From: Liolophura sinensis
Taxonomy: Eukaryota > Mollusca > Polyplacophora > Chitonida > Chitonidae
Length of the DNA stretch: 64,000 nt
Reading direction: 5' to 3'
Assembly: GCF_032854445.1 (NCBI RefSeq)
Contig: NC_088305.1
Coordinates: 2,113,001-2,177,000 of the forward strand
Position numbers and translations under genes: made by a program. Shown here in pieces: positions 21,460 through 56,200 of this stretch. Below the pieces are notes generated by a model. That model saw only the letters and a list, made by a program, of their open reading frames with translations, did not search any database and had not been told where the DNA came from. Each line of letters opens with the position of its first letter. The stretch's first letter is position 1.

Positions 21460-23110
21460 GGGTCTAATTTCAGTGTGATTATCTCTCATGCAGTTTACCC
21501 CATCACAATATGTTTGACGTGCGTTATTCATGTAGGGACACCATGACAATATGTTTGACATGTGTTATTCATGTAGGGACATGTGGGTCTAATTTCGGTG
21601 TGATTATCTCTCATGCAGTTTACACCATCACAATATGTTTGACACATGTTATTCATGTTGGGACATGTGGGTCTAATTTCAGTGTGATTATCTCTCATGC
21701 AGTTTACACCATGACAATATGTTTGACATGTGTTATTCATGTAGGGACATGTGAGTCTAATTTCGGTGTGATTATCTCTCATGCAGTTTACACCATCACA
21801 ATATGTTTGACACGTGTTATTCATGTAGGGACATGTGGGTCTAATTTTGGTGTGATTATCTCTCATGCATTTACCCCATCACAATATGTTTGACATGTGT
21901 TTTTTATGTAGGGGCATGTGGGTCTAATTTCGGTGTGATTATCTCTCACGCAGTTTACACCATGACAATATGTTTAACATGTGTTATTCATGTAGGGACA
22001 TGTGGGTCTAATTTTGGTGTGATTATCTCTCATGCAGTTTACACCATGACAATATGTTTGACATGTGTTATTAATGTAGGGACATGTGGGTCTAATTTCA
22101 GTGTGATTATCTCTCATGCAGTTTACATCATCACAATATGTTTGACACGTGTTATTAATGTAGGGACGCCATCACAATATGTTTGACACGTGCTATTCAT
22201 GTAGGGACACCATGACAATATGTTTGACATGTGTTATTCATGTAGGGACACCATCACAATATGTTTGACACGTGTTATTCATGTAGGGACACCATCACAA
22301 TATGTTTGACACGTATTATTCATGTAGGGACATGTGGGTCTAATTTCGGTGTGATTATCTCTCATGCAGTTTACACCATGACAATATGTTTGACACGTGT
22401 TATTCATGTAGGGACATGTTGGTCTAATTTCGGTGTGATTATCTCTCATGCAGTTTACACCATGACAATATGTTTGACATGTGTTATTCATGTAGGGACA
22501 TGTGGGTGTAATTTCGGTGTGATTATCTCTCATGCAGTTTACACCATCACAATATGTTTGATATGTGTTATTCATGTAGGGACATGTGGGTCTAATTTCA
22601 GTGTGATTATCTCTCATGCAGTTTACACCATCATAATGTGTTTGACATGTGTTATTCATGTAGGGATATGTGGGTCTAATTTCGGTGTGATTATCAATCA
22701 TGCAGTTTACACCATGACAATATGTTTGACACATGTTATTCATGTAGGGACATGTGGGTCTAATTTCAGTGTGATTATCTTTCATGCAGTTTACACCATC
22801 ACAATATATTTGAAATGTGTTATTCATGTTGGGACATGTGGGTCTAATTTCGGTGTGATTATCTCTCATGCAGTTTACACCATGACAATATGTCTGACAT
22901 GTGTTATTCATGTAGGGACATGTGGGTCTAATTTCGGTGTGATTATCTCTCATGCAGTTTACACCATTACAATATGTTTGACACATGTTATTCATGTAGG
23001 GACATGTGGGTCTAATTTCGGTGTGATTATCTCTCATGCAGTTTACACCATGACAATATGTTTGACATGTGTTATTCATGTAGGGACATGTGGGTCTAAT
23101 TTCGGTGTGA
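21460..23110. repeat. 84-bp minisatellite inside the copy-B ISG12 intron
   Basis: About 18 units of the same 84-bp repeat as at 7740-9055, with a short run of 41-bp units near 22165-22310. Both strands are open for long stretches (22261-23115 plus, 22279-23079 minus) only because the period is a multiple of three. The array ends at the same GTGTGATGTG(A/G)GCCTCC junction as copy A. Confidence 0.95.
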
Positions 23111-23380
23111 TGTGAGCCTCCTCAACCTTTACCCACCTCTAATAGCGAAAACAAAACACAGCAAAAAAAAAAAAAATCAAAAAAAAAAGAGGATCTTTTT
23201 ACGTGACCCAGACATACACTAGCGCTCTGCTTCAATGGTTCTCTGTAAGTCTTGAAATGTGACGGGGTTCTATTTTGGCGCTTCTTTCTAATAATCAAAT
23301 CTTCCGTAAACATAAGCGAATGAACAAACACCTTTCTGACTATATATTTTAAAATTGCCCCCATGAAACATTGTTTTCAT

Positions 23381-23660
23381 GTTAGGACATTTTGTGGGGC
23401 GCTGCTATTGGAGGCGCGAAAGCAGCTGCAGCTCCCCTGGCACTCGGTGCAATTGGTTTTACCACCAGTGGAGTTGCCGCTGGATCCATCGCAGCCGCCA
23501 TCCAGTCCACCGTGTGCGGAGGTACGGTGAAAGCCGGAAGTTTGCTTGCTGCGGCACAATCTGTAGGGGCTGTTGGAGTCACAAGAGACGCTGTCATCAA
23601 AGGTGCAGTTGCTGGCGCCAAGAAAACAAGGGATTTCAGTCTTAGGCCTGTTTCTTTCGT
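23381..23660 (+). pseudogene. ISG12-like membrane-domain exon, copy B (broken)
   Basis: The Gly/Ala-rich domain is well kept (ALGAIGFTTSGVAAGSIAAA, AGSLLAAAQSVGAVGV, AVIKGAVAGAKK). The acceptor that reads TTTTCAG in copy A reads TTTTCAT here, and the first Trp codon (TGG in the other copies) is TAG at 23383-23385. Neither splice entry nor the frame start works, so this copy is a pseudogene as drawn. The frame then runs into the antisense LINE, as in copy A. Confidence 0.8.
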
Positions 23661-23663
23661 ATG

Positions 23664-23891
23664 CTATAATAAATTACGCCAAAATCTTTTTGTGATCTTT
23701 TTGGTTAGCATATCTTCTACAAGTGAGCGGTTGCCGTTCCGCAGTATATCTCTTGCCGCCCTGTTTTGCACCTTTTGTGGTTTGTTGTTTATTTTCTTGT
23801 TGCAGTTCGACGAAATAACACAATAGGCGAAGTGAGGGAGGTTGATACTGTTATAAATAGTTAACAGAGATGATGAGATATCGTCAACCAC
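23664..23891 (-). mobile_element. LINE reverse-transcriptase C-terminal fragment
   Basis: A minus-strand frame reads INLPHFAYCVISSNCNKKIN, then KPQKVQNRAARDIL. The L-P-H-F-x-Y-C, N-C-N-K and Q-K-x-Q-N-R-A-A-R blocks are typical of the reverse-transcriptase tail of CR1/Jockey-like non-LTR elements. It is a short truncated piece, antisense and directly 3' of the ISG12-like exon; the same arrangement in copy A shows the insertion predates the duplication. Confidence 0.75.
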
Positions 23892-24476
23892 GAGAGAGCA
23901 CAGAGTTATTCAATTTAACCAAGTAAACTTACCAGGAAAGCTTTGGACCGAACCAAACCCATAATAGTTTAACGAGTCTGATGTTTGAAGGAGTTTGAAG
24001 GAGTTCTTAGTTCACTGGTGCATCGAGCATATGGTCCGGAGTAGAAAAGAAAGTCTTTTACATGTTCCAAAAGCTATAATTTTTGTATGCATTACATTTA
24101 GATCCAGCTTGGTTAGGGTAAGCCATCGACATTCTTACTTCCTGAAAAGAGCCGTGTCGTCGGCGTATACGACAATTTTGAGTTGTCAGTCAGGTGCATT
24201 ACTAACTGCTTTCCAAAATCGATCCTTGGAACTTCATATGTAACAGTATGGCGGCTAGAATTGTGGCACGTGTTTTATTTTTTTTTATTAGAAAACCAGT
24301 ACCAAAACAACGAAGTTTTTGTTTACTTATTTATTTATTTGGGGTTTTGCGCAGTACTCAAGAACATTTCACTTATACGACACCGAAATTTTGTGTTTGG
24401 ATAGTGACAAATCATGGTCCACAATGCATAAGTCAAGAGGAAGTACACCAACAAACTGGCTGCTAATCATGTTCCC
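23892..24476. other. Duplicated non-coding sequence, copy B
   Basis: Near-identical to 9840-10384. It carries no recognised gene. Confidence 0.5.
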
Positions 24477-24692
24477 TATTTATCTATTTATTTGATTGGT
24501 GTTTTACGCCGTACTCAAGAATATTTCACTTATGCGACGGCGACCAGCATTATGATGGAAGGAAACCCAGCAGATCCCGGGGGAAACCCCCCACGACCAC
24601 CCGCAGACCTTCCCATGAACATTCGGAGAGGAAGACCGGACGAGTTGGACTTGAACTCTTAGCTATTACATTAGTGAGAGGCTCCTGGGCAT
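24477..24692 (-). mobile_element. tRNA-headed SINE, minus orientation, head missing
   Basis: TTTATTTGATTGGTGTTTTACGCC start, CCCGGGGGAAACCCCCCACG core and GGACTTGAACTCTTAGC. Same insertion as 10385-10622 in copy A. The tRNA-like head is replaced after about 24690 by the following sequence, a deletion private to this copy. Confidence 0.8.
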
Positions 24693-25106
24693 TGACAGTT
24701 TTTGCTACTTTAGAAACGCCAAAGGCAAAAATGAAAACTTGAGGTCTTTTATTGCCAAAAGTTTTAGAATTACACAAATTTCACATGTCGTACAGGCTTC
24801 TGACCTCTGCAAACTTATAAAAGTGTTCAGATACATGTAATGCACTTGCTGGACAATAGTACCTTTTATCATCTGATGACAATAATAATATTCACTTTTC
24901 AAAACTGAACTTGTTTTTGTCTCATTGTCTAAAGTGTTATGTTATGGAAATCATGTATCGATTCCAAATTCTGCCCTGCTGACTGGTACCTTGCTCTCAT
25001 AACACAACCTCTCCCTAACTACAAATGAGATGTTTTACAACAGCAAAAGTTCAATGATGACCGATAGATCCTTCCACAAATGCAATGGGATGATCCTTTT
25101 TGTTAA

Positions 25107-46021
<20,915 letters not shown>

Positions 46022-46078
46022 CTTCTGATTGAGAGAGAACAACAATACATATGTATAAATTCTGTACTTGTATTTCAT

Positions 46079-46460
46079 TAGAACTTTTTCATGTTTTCAC
46101 TCGATTCTATCATTAAAGTTGTTGTTTTTTTCTAGGACACAGGTGGTGCACGTTCAAATCTGATGGACNNNNNNNNNNNNNNNNNNNNNNNNNNNNNNNN
46201 NNNNNNNNNNNNNNNNNNNNNNNNNNNNNNNNNNNNNNNNNNNNNNNNNNNNNNNNNNNNNNNNNNNNNNNNNNNNNNNNNNNNNNNNNNNNNNNNNNNN
46301 NNNNNNNNNNNNNNNNNNNNNNNNNNNNNNNNNNNNNNNNNNNNNNNNNNNNNNNNNNNNNNNNNNNNAGAACTTTTTCATGTTTTCACTCGATTCTATC
46401 ATTAAAGTTGTTGTTTTTTTCTAGGACACAGGTGGTGCACGTTCAAAATCTGATGGACAG
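46079..46460. repeat. Same 90 bp on both sides of the assembly gap
   Basis: 46082-46168 (AGAACTTTTTCATGTTTTCA... to CTGATGGAC) recurs at 46369-46457, with one extra A in an A run (GTTCAAATC versus GTTCAAAATC). The N run starts exactly where the left copy ends and stops exactly where the right copy begins. This is the signature of two overlapping contig ends that were joined with a gap instead of being merged. Confidence 0.93.
46169..46368. other. Assembly gap, 200 N
   Basis: Exactly 200 unknown bases, a placeholder length. The identical flanks suggest that no sequence is really missing here. Confidence 0.99.
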
Positions 46461-47298
46461 GGAAATTGTAGATTTTACCGGACATGGCGTGAATCGGTGT
46501 AATGGTTTACCACTGCTTCCCCTGTGGCTACGATACTCCATCAGCCCAACATAAATAAAGGAGTTGAAGTAGCCACCTAGGGCTAAGCAAGCTTTTATGT
46601 TTTAATACGTGTAGTTGTTGACGGACCTTTCTCTGCTGTGCACGGCGTATCTAGTCCTAGCAAAATAACAATACTCTTTTCATAGAACAATGTAACTTTA
46701 AATCACTCCCAAATTCCAGGATCATACTGTACATGGTTAGAAATAGTTTATGACATTCGAAATTTGGTATCTGAGCTATGTCTGCTAACGCAGTCAAAGG
46801 TTCATTTTATCACTGATATGGTTAACCAATACACCATATATCTGAGATTTCTTGGTCGCCAAATGTCTCTACTTGAGCCTTAACATACAAAGTGAGACAC
46901 CGATTTAAACTTTAGAGCATGTTTAATGTTTCTCGAGATTTTGCTAATCATCGTCGTTTACCTTTTCCGCCTATTGTCTGTTCGAAATCCCGTTAAATTA
47001 GCGAATTCACGCGAGATTATCTTGTTTACTCTTGTTCTCATAGTTCTGCATAGTGAGGGAGAATTCGTTGCGAAGGGTGGGCTGTACAGATACGCTTTTC
47101 TTGAAGGTGCTTGAGAATTTGGTAAAGGTGAAAGGTCAGTCAGCGGGCGAAACGACCCAGTGGAAACAAGTGTGAAAATTGTCGGGGACGTGAACAAACG
47201 TGAGGTTGTTTTGCTGTCAGTCCACTCGCGGTTTAACGAGTTCAGGGAGAAGTTAATGATTATGATTTTATGTGTGTAAAACTGTTGGACTTAGGGGA

Positions 47299-50200
47299 AT
47301 GGGGCGGCCCAGCTGGCTTGTTTTCTCGGACGGGCACTTCAACTGCGATAGGAGTTTGTCTCGGAATAAGTTTAGAGCATCATTTTCGCTCCGTTCATCG
47401 ACGAAAGTTGTCATGATAATATTGACGTTGAGCCGATGCAGCCAAATTTGATCAAAGCTAGGAAGACAAACTCTGTGAATGAACCCAGGAAGTCAGATTA
47501 GATGTGAAGGAGAAATCGGAAAATGAGGTCGAAGTTCCCCCTGCCCTCCCCTCAAAAAGGTGAAACGTGGGCCAGGGGGAAAGCCCATCCGACCAAGGTA
47601 TGCCTCCACAGAATTGGGTATTCGGGAAAAGTTATTTGTAGCAGTGATAACATCTAAAGGTACTGTGGACACAGCAGGTGCGTCTTTAAACAGAACATTG
47701 GCTCACTATGTTACCAAAATCACATTCTTCATGGAAGCCAAAGGGACTGTACCCCCGGGCATGGGAGTGGTGAGCTTCAGTGACAAGTCTCGCCCATCTT
47801 CTACCTTTGCACATCCTAAAGTACATCTCGGATCACTATGCCCAGGTGTTTGACTATTACCTGTTTGTGTCTGATCTGACGTACCTGCGAGGAGAAAAGG
47901 TGTTTGACTTTGTCAGCGGTATAAGTGTGAGTCAGGACGTTTCATATCGGTGCTCCTAACCGGTATACAGAAACAGAGTTCTGCGGGCTGGATGGTGGGG
48001 TCATTTTGTCACAGGTAAATCATACTTTAGGGAGCGGGCTGTGGTACACTGTAGTCGTTAAAGTGCTTGAGTCTAAATTGTTGATACACGCCAGGTGTGG
48101 GTTCAAAACCGGCTTTGGGTATAGAATTTCAGTAGATTTCCTAGCTCTGTAGGGCTGATGCGATAACATATACCATCACAAACCAGTCACGTTCCATAAA
48201 CTTACACCTCCCATGTTGTCTGGGATATACTAATGCTGTCTGCCAAATAATGTGTCGGTCCGTTCTCCTAGTCGTCTCCACTGTCAATTCCAGGGTAAGT
48301 GTACTCATGTGTCATCTCTAGTAAATCCTCAAAATGGTGGAAATTCAACAAATTTTCACACCAAATGCCATATTTAGATGCACACTTTTCACAGTTAGCT
48401 TGTGATCATAGTACTGTAATTTTCAATTTTTCAATTTTTTCACATGTTCGCAAGATGTTAATTCAAGTACTGTATATTCAGGGTTTTTGTGAAGCCCTAA
48501 AATCTGCAGACACAACCAATATAGTTTTGTCTCCAAAATCAAATGGAAAAGGTGCATAAATTTTGGGCTAAAAAGTTGCTCTTTTACATGCTGAAAGTTA
48601 GAAGATTTAAAGTATACCTAATCACAACCCTTCAGAGCTACCAGGTATAGACTCTCACTGGTTGTGGGGTCTTTGTGATAACTGGTCGCAGACTAACTAC
48701 CTTTTTGTGTATGAATGAGCAACTTTCAGTGCAGTTTTTGCTCATTTTAAGTTTGATTTTGGAGACAAATGTACACTGGTTGGATAGGCCAATTTCAGGG
48801 CTTCACAAAGAATATAATTTTACTGTGCAGCATGTAAACACCTTGCAAACATGCGTAAAGGTGAAGATTTACATTACATGTCTTTGTTACATGTGGAAAG
48901 TTTATCAGTAACATGCCAAAGGTCAGTGGTTTATTTCAGGCACTGGTTTCCTCCACCATAATACTCACGCCATCATAATCATTACAGTGGAAAATTCTTC
49001 AGTGTGGCATATACGTGTAACTAAATATTTGTTTGACTATAAGCCGTACTAGTCCGAAGTTTATACCAGAAGCTATAAAGTGTGTGCGCTGTTCTGGTCA
49101 GGTGGTACAGGATATGATAGCCAGTTTGTAGAAAACTCTGCATTCCACAATGAACAATTGAGATCCAGTTCAATGACAAATAAATGCAGCACCATAAACT
49201 TTACCTCTCCTGATTACAACTGGGTATAAAATTTGGTGCTAAGGAGAGAACAGTTGGTTACTTGAACATCTTGAACTGATGACAGCATGGGATATCATCG
49301 TGTGGTTCCAGAGTAAAGTTGTGCTAACTGGCTGTGTTTATCTTAGTCTCAGGAGTGATCATCTGTCCATTGTGAATTTGTGACATGCTCAATAAGTTTG
49401 ACCCTAGGCTGTGCTCTTAATGGCATTAATATAAATGCTATAAGATGTTACTTTTTGTGCTTAAGCTTAGATATTTCCAGCAGGGTATCATCCTGACTTA
49501 TGCTTATACATGTACCATAAGACCTCTCAGAATCATACAAAATGTGCAACTTTGTGATGGGTGAAACTTAAGGTCATTAACCACGTCAAACCTTTTCAAA
49601 TGCTGTTGTTGTGGACCCTCCCCCCCCCAAAAAATTCTGGCACTTATATCCTTCTTTGAAATAATATTTTACCCTTGTGGCAAGTTTGTGTAAAGGTTGG
49701 AAGAAATTGAAGCTTTTTTACTACTGGAGGAGCAGGGCATAAATGTAGCTCAGTGAGAAATCCAAGGACTGCCAACTTTGTCTATTTATAGTCCATTCCA
49801 TCGCCACCTATAAAAAAAATCAAGGCACATTTCTGTACTCCAACTCGATAGAGACAACTTCAGTGAAGTCTGTGCTGGTGGCCACCAAACTAACTGCACG
49901 TGCACTAAAAATACAAGCCATTTTTTGGGCTCTTTTTCCTTGAATTAAGAAGATTGAAGTTGCTCTTACAGACAGCGATAGAAATATAATAGTTTTCTGA
50001 AGGATTTCAATGTCATAGCCACATATACTAGTAGGTCATTTGACACTGGTCACCGCTCAGTACCGCCACAGTTCCTAGCAGTCAATGTGACCACAAGGCA
50101 GTGAGTTAATTTGCTGTAACATTGCAAGCCATTTTTACATTGTGCCTAATCACACACACATTTGTGTATGCACACATCTTTGGAGACAGTATCTTTGAGG

Positions 50201-53200
50201 ATACTAAATTACACTACACGTATAGAAATGAAGGGAGGAAGTGAGTTAGACTGTCAGGATCTTTATAGGTACATTTAAAGATGTGCTAGTGGGGGCCTCT
50301 GTGGCTCAGTTGGTTAGCGCGCCAGCGCAACGTAATGGCCCAGAAGCCTCTCACCAATTCGGTCGCTGTTAGTTCAAGTCCAGCTCATGCTGGCTTCCTC
50401 TCCGGCCATAAGTGGGAAGGTCTGCCAGCAACCTGCGGATGGTCGTGGGTTTTCCCCCGGGCTCTGCCCGGTTTCCTCCCACCATAATGCTGGCCGCCGT
50501 CGTATAAATGAAATATTCTTGAGTACGGCATAAAACACCAATCAAATAAATAAATAAAGATGTGCTAGTCGTTGTACACATTTTAACATGTGAATAGGTT
50601 CATCAGCAGTTTACCAAAGGTCCATGATTCGCCCCACACACTCCACATTCTACTTCTCACAAACTGACCGCCATTAGAAAGTAAATATAAGTCTTATGCC
50701 AAATTGTTGTTTTGTTTTCAAATTGGGAGATGAGACTTCCATGACAGAAGTGGCTGAGGCTGTTATACTGTAGTTCTTCAACTTTTCCGCATGTTCACAA
50801 AGTGTTTATTCAAGCATATTCTGAAGACGTTATTCTGTGTTGACTGTTAAAATTATGGTTTTTGTGAAGCCCAGAGACTGGCCAATTCAGCCAATGATAG
50901 CTTTGTTGCCAAAATGAAATTAAAAATGTGCATAAATTGCACTGAAAGTTGGTCTTTGATATGAGAAAGGTTGAGGAACTAGGGTAAATTACAGCATGCT
51001 AACAATGCGTACATGTATTAAAAAGAGATGAAGTCCTCATGGGTGTTACCAGAAGCTGAGATGTCTTGTTTTGATCTCCACAACCTGTAACAGGTGCTCA
51101 TTTCAGTGAGATTTTAGGTGTGTACATGTATATGCTTTGCTCATACATTTAGTAGTCCTTCTGTAACTCTTCAACCTTTTCACATGTTTGCAAGGTGTTT
51201 ATTTAAGCATATTGTGAGGACATCATTCTCTGTAGATTGATAAAATTATACTTTTTGCGAAGCCCTGAAATTGGCCAACCCAACCAATGTGTTTTGTATC
51301 CAAAATGAAATGAAAAAAGTGGATAAATTGCACTGACCGTCGCTCCTTTGTATGTGAAAAGAGCGAGGAAATAGGACTGCAGATGACAAGGCATATCATT
51401 AAAAATATATTTGCTTCCTCCAGAAGGGCTCTACATGTGATTTTATTGAGGTTTTTATTTTATATGTCTCTCTGAAGATTCATTTCTTTTAAATCCCTAT
51501 CAGTTTGATTTAGTCAGAATACAACCCCCTTTTCCCCACTATGAACAAAAGAGAAAGACTTCTGTAGCCATTGACACTTTATTTTCTGATGGTCAGATTA
51601 CACTCAAGGAGGAATGGTTAAGAATGGCCCAGTAGAAACCCGTAATAATGTACAATACCATAGCATTTCTCCACATTATACCTTACTCACTGACAATACT
51701 CTGTATCCTGCCTTAAACCCTATTTTGTTAACCACTTTTAAGAAAAGGGAGCTGTGTTTTGCAGGACAGCCAGAGAGCAGCATGAGACTGTGAAGGAACT
51801 TGTAGTGCTGTATGCACATGTGTAAGGTCATTCAGACAATGGGTGCATTGTGTCGGCAGGAGACTGTTACGAATCATTGACACAGTACACTATACAGTAT
51901 TGTGTTTGCCTAATGACTCCGTTGTTGTGTGTCTAAACATTATAAAGGGAGCCTTAAGCACATGTGCCAATGTGTCTTCAGGTATTGAATTCGATGGCTT
52001 CCTGCACATGTGGTACAAGTTCACTGCAAATTATGACGCAGAGTGCTGTTTAGCATCAAAATCTGCCAGTCCTCCAAAAAATGACCCTGTTTAAGTTTAG
52101 GTGTTGTAAGTTTGGAGCATTTGATAGGACTTTCTTTAAAATGTCTACTATTTTCATTAAGAAATATTAAGTTTATAATGTGTTTTACAGGCTCATGAAC
52201 TCTTTACAGGCTAGTGATCTCTTTACAGGCTCGTGAACTCTTTACAGGCTCGTGAACTCTTTACAGGCTATTGAACTCTTTACAGGCTATTGAACTCTTT
52301 ACAGGCTAGTGAACTCTTTACAGGCTCGTGAACTCTTTACAGGCTAGTGAACTCTTTACAGACTCGTGAACTCTTTACAGGCTCGTGAACTCTTTACAGG
52401 CTCGTGAACTCTTTACAGGCTAGGAATAAAAATAATTCTGACAAGAAACACAAAAAAAAGCAAACAAATGTTTGACTCCCTTTAAGGCCCTAGTCCTCAT
52501 GGGGGTGTGGCCGGCTTCCTCATGGGGGTGTGGCCGGCTTCCTCATGGGGGTGTGGCTGGCTTCCTCAGTCCTACATGTATATAAGTGAAATATTCTTGA
52601 ATATGGCGTAAACCTCCAGGCAAATAAATAGATAAATCGTTGAGGTGTGGCCTGAATGTCAAATGGTCACAAAGCTGAAGGACAATGTTTGTCGATTTGT
52701 CTGCCCATTGTCCCACCACAATGCTGGTCGCCATCATATAAGTGAAATATTCTTGAGGACGGCGTAAAGCACCGATCAAATAAAATAAGTAAATCAAGTA
52801 TACATGTAAAATATGGACATAAAATATCTTCTAGATTGTATGTCGTTATAGATGTCTTTACATCGTGAGTGATGTCACGCTATTGCATGAGTATGTATCT
52901 CTGCCAGATTACATGTAAATTTTCAAAATGTTATAAGTTTGCTAGTGTACACTACTCATACCTGTGTATGGCCATCTTTCAGGGCCATTTACTGAATACA
53001 TTTCCGGTGAAATACAGGCAAGACTTTGTCATTGTTGATTATTTCCTGACCTTGCTACTTTCATTTTTCCAGTCCGTCCTGTCGCGGACGGTTCAGGACC
53101 TAGACTGGTGTATGACAAACGCCCACTCCAACAACCCCAGTGTAAACTTCGGCAGATGTGTGCTCCATGGGTCAGGTGTGGGCTGCTCGGCTACTGTGGG

Positions 53201-56200
53201 GGTAAGTACACAGGATGCCATTGATTGTGTTTATGACCTCAGGGTTACAAAACGACTCCTAAAGTGCTTATGGTCATAAAGTACAAGTGCTTTAAAACCC
53301 CACATTGAGAAGAGGAAAGAGCTCAAATTGTGGTTAATACATTGTTCTGCAGTAAAGAATCAGTGTACAAATTTTAAACTTCCTAGAGTAAAACATATTT
53401 TTTGTAGTACTGTTGTGTTTGAATTTTTGGCTTTTAAGTCTGAATAAGGTGTTTGATAAATACTGGTTCTGTACTTGACTTCCGTCTTAACTTGTGCTTT
53501 TATTCCTGAATATGGATTTGAATTAAAATTTTGTCATTATAAAGGTTTGTACAGTATTGAAAACTTTTCAAAGCCTGGAACATCGAGGTTTGGGGTTGAG
53601 AGGTTGGGGGGGGGGGGTTGAGGTTTTTGGGTCTGGAAAAGCTTTGAAACTGAGAACCCACACATACTGTACATGTACATTGGGCTGACCTATAAGGCTT
53701 CAGCACCTTACCAGCCTGAGCTGTCCTTTATGCAGGGTTTATGAAGGGTCATGAGAAACCTGGAAAGTGACCATATAACTTTTCCAGGCCTTGAGAGACT
53801 TGGAATATTACAATAACTTTTCCAGGCCTTGAGAAACTTGGAATATTACAATAACTTTTCCAGGCCTTGAGAAACTTGGAATATTACAATAACTTTTCCA
53901 GGCCTTGAGAAACTTGGAATATTACAATAACTTTTCCAGGCCTTGAGAAACCAGGAAAGACAGAGGTTTTTTTCTTTTTCTTTTTGGGCCTAGAAAAAAG
54001 TTGAAATGGGGATTCCTTGGGTACATGTAGCCTGTAAAAAAATAATTACAGAACCTTACAAGCCTGAACTATTGTTTATGCAGGGTTTGTGCAAGGCTTT
54101 GGGAAACCTGGAAAATGGGAATAATTTCTCCAGGCATTGAGAAATCAGGTTTTTTAAAAGCCTTGAAGGACCAGTTGAGGACCAGTTGGCACACGTCCCA
54201 TGGGCTGATCTGTATATTGATTACAGAAATAACCTAAGCTAATATATACAATGCTGACATTCTCTGGAAAAAATTTGTTTTCCAGCAGCTTTGAAATTGT
54301 TTGATATACTGAGCAGTCATTCGTTCTACATTGCTTTAAGCTTGTATGAATATAGAACAGTTATTCCAGGCGGCCAGGAAAATTTGAACTCTGGGCCTGA
54401 AAAACAGAGGAGAAGGCCTTAAATTCGAAATTGTAAGGTGTATGCATGCTGGAGGCAAAGGTCAAAGACAACTCTTAGTGTCATTTGAAATGAGAATTCA
54501 TAAAGTAGGGCATGTTATAATTTTAAGACAGTAAACTGTACATAATACAGAATAATACAGTTGGGCTTATGATAGCCAGTTCCATTTTGTTTTTATCGGG
54601 GCTTTGAAAGTGTGTGTACATTTATAGTTAGAATACCTGTATATCTGGTATTTACATGTATCTGCACATTGGTCTGTCAGCAACCTGCGGATGGTCGTGG
54701 GTTCCCCTCGGGGCTCTGCCCATATTCCTCCCACCATAATGCTGGCCTGTGAAATATACAATGTAAATCAAATATTCTTGAGGTTATCATGAATCCTCAA
54801 CTTGTCATGTGTCACACAGTGTGCTGTCTCTGCTGATCACCTCTACATGCATCTGTCTGTGTGTCTGTTTTTGTCATTATTAGGGTCATGAGTACAGGAA
54901 TTATCGACTGAACGACTTCCACTTTGACGAGGACATCAGCACCCTGCAAACCCAGCCTCAGTTCCGTGAAGCTCTGGCCATTCACCCCATGCCTAATGAC
55001 CTGACTGTTTACAAACTTCACAGGTGATCACATGGCTGTTCTCAGTGAACAGTCACTTGTCATGCTGAGTGTCTACATAATGAGTTTAGCTACAATGTTA
55101 CCACTAGTCGGAATTCTTCAACCTTTACACATGTTTGTCCCCCGGGCTCTGCCCAATTTCCTCTTACCATAATGCTCGTTGCTGTCGTATAAGTGAAATA
55201 TTCTTGAGTACGGCGTGAAACATCAATCAAATAAATAAATAAATTAATTTTCACATGTTTGTAAGGTTTTTTAAACTAAAATATATATATATACATTTGC
55301 TTTTTGTATGTTTTTTTTTGTTTGTTTATGCTTATATGTATTATTGTAGCAGACCTTTTTATAAGGCTAGGTCCCTGTAACACTCTTGCACACATGCATT
55401 GTTCAAACCAGACGGGATGGGAAAGGGGCCATCTCCCACTCACTTGGTTTGTCCTGTGTACATGTGTGTAGGGGATTTCAGCCAACAGGGGGCCAGGAAG
55501 GGATCGGTAATGGGCCTTCCCCAACTACCCTGCTTCTCCTGTTGGTTGGAACAACAACAAGCAAACAAATAAATAAACTCACCAGAATCCAGGTGCCTTT
55601 TAACTTGACCAATGTTATCACATTAGTGAAAATGAGAAACTTGTTCTGGCCATGGTATGACTGAAATATTGAGGAAGTGGCCAGCATGAAGCCATAATCG
55701 TTCATTCCTTTATTCAGTCATTCAGAGACCTAAATATGTTCTCATCACGATATGACTGCAATATTGAGGAAGTGGCCAGCGTGAAGCCATAATCGTTCAT
55801 TCCTTTATTCAGTCATTCAGAGACCTAAATATGTTCTCATCACGATATGGCCGCAATATTGAGGAAGTGGCCAGCATGAAGCCATAATCGTTCATTCCTT
55901 TATTCAGTCATTCAGAGACCTAAATATGTTCTCATCACGATATGACTGAAATATTGAGGAAGTGGCCAGCATGAAGCCATAGTCGTTCATTCCTTTATTC
56001 AGTCATTCAGAGACCTAAATATGTTCTCATCACGATATGACTGAAATATTGAGGAAGTGGCCAGCATGAAGCCGTAATCGTTCATTCCTTTATTCAGTCA
56101 TTCAGAGACCTAAATATGTTCTCATCACGATATGACTGAAATATTGAGGAAGTGGCCAGCATGAAGCCATAATCGTTCATTCCTTTATTCGGTCATTCAG

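Larger units (their letters stand above)
46022..47298. promoter_or_regulatory. Divergent intergenic region between PSMC5 and CHPF
   Basis: The two genes point away from each other with 1.28 kb between start codons. Removing the 200-bp gap and one copy of the duplicated flank leaves about 1 kb. It is likely to hold both promoters. No TATA box or CpG-rich core stands out, and the stretch 46900-47250 looks like transcribed, stop-rich 5' UTR sequence. Function as a shared promoter is inference from layout. Confidence 0.45.

Noticed and set aside
22261-23115. 284-codon plus-strand open frame and overlapping 266-codon minus-strand frame
   Set aside because: Both lie entirely in the 84-bp minisatellite; the period is a multiple of three and the unit has no stop in these frames. 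No start context, family or splice structure supports a protein.
46154-46405. Open frames of unknown residues
   Set aside because: They span the N gap and carry no information.
50288-50370. tRNA gene on the plus strand
   Set aside because: The tRNA-like head is followed by the family-specific SINE body and an AAATA tail, and the same head occurs in many other copies in the window.
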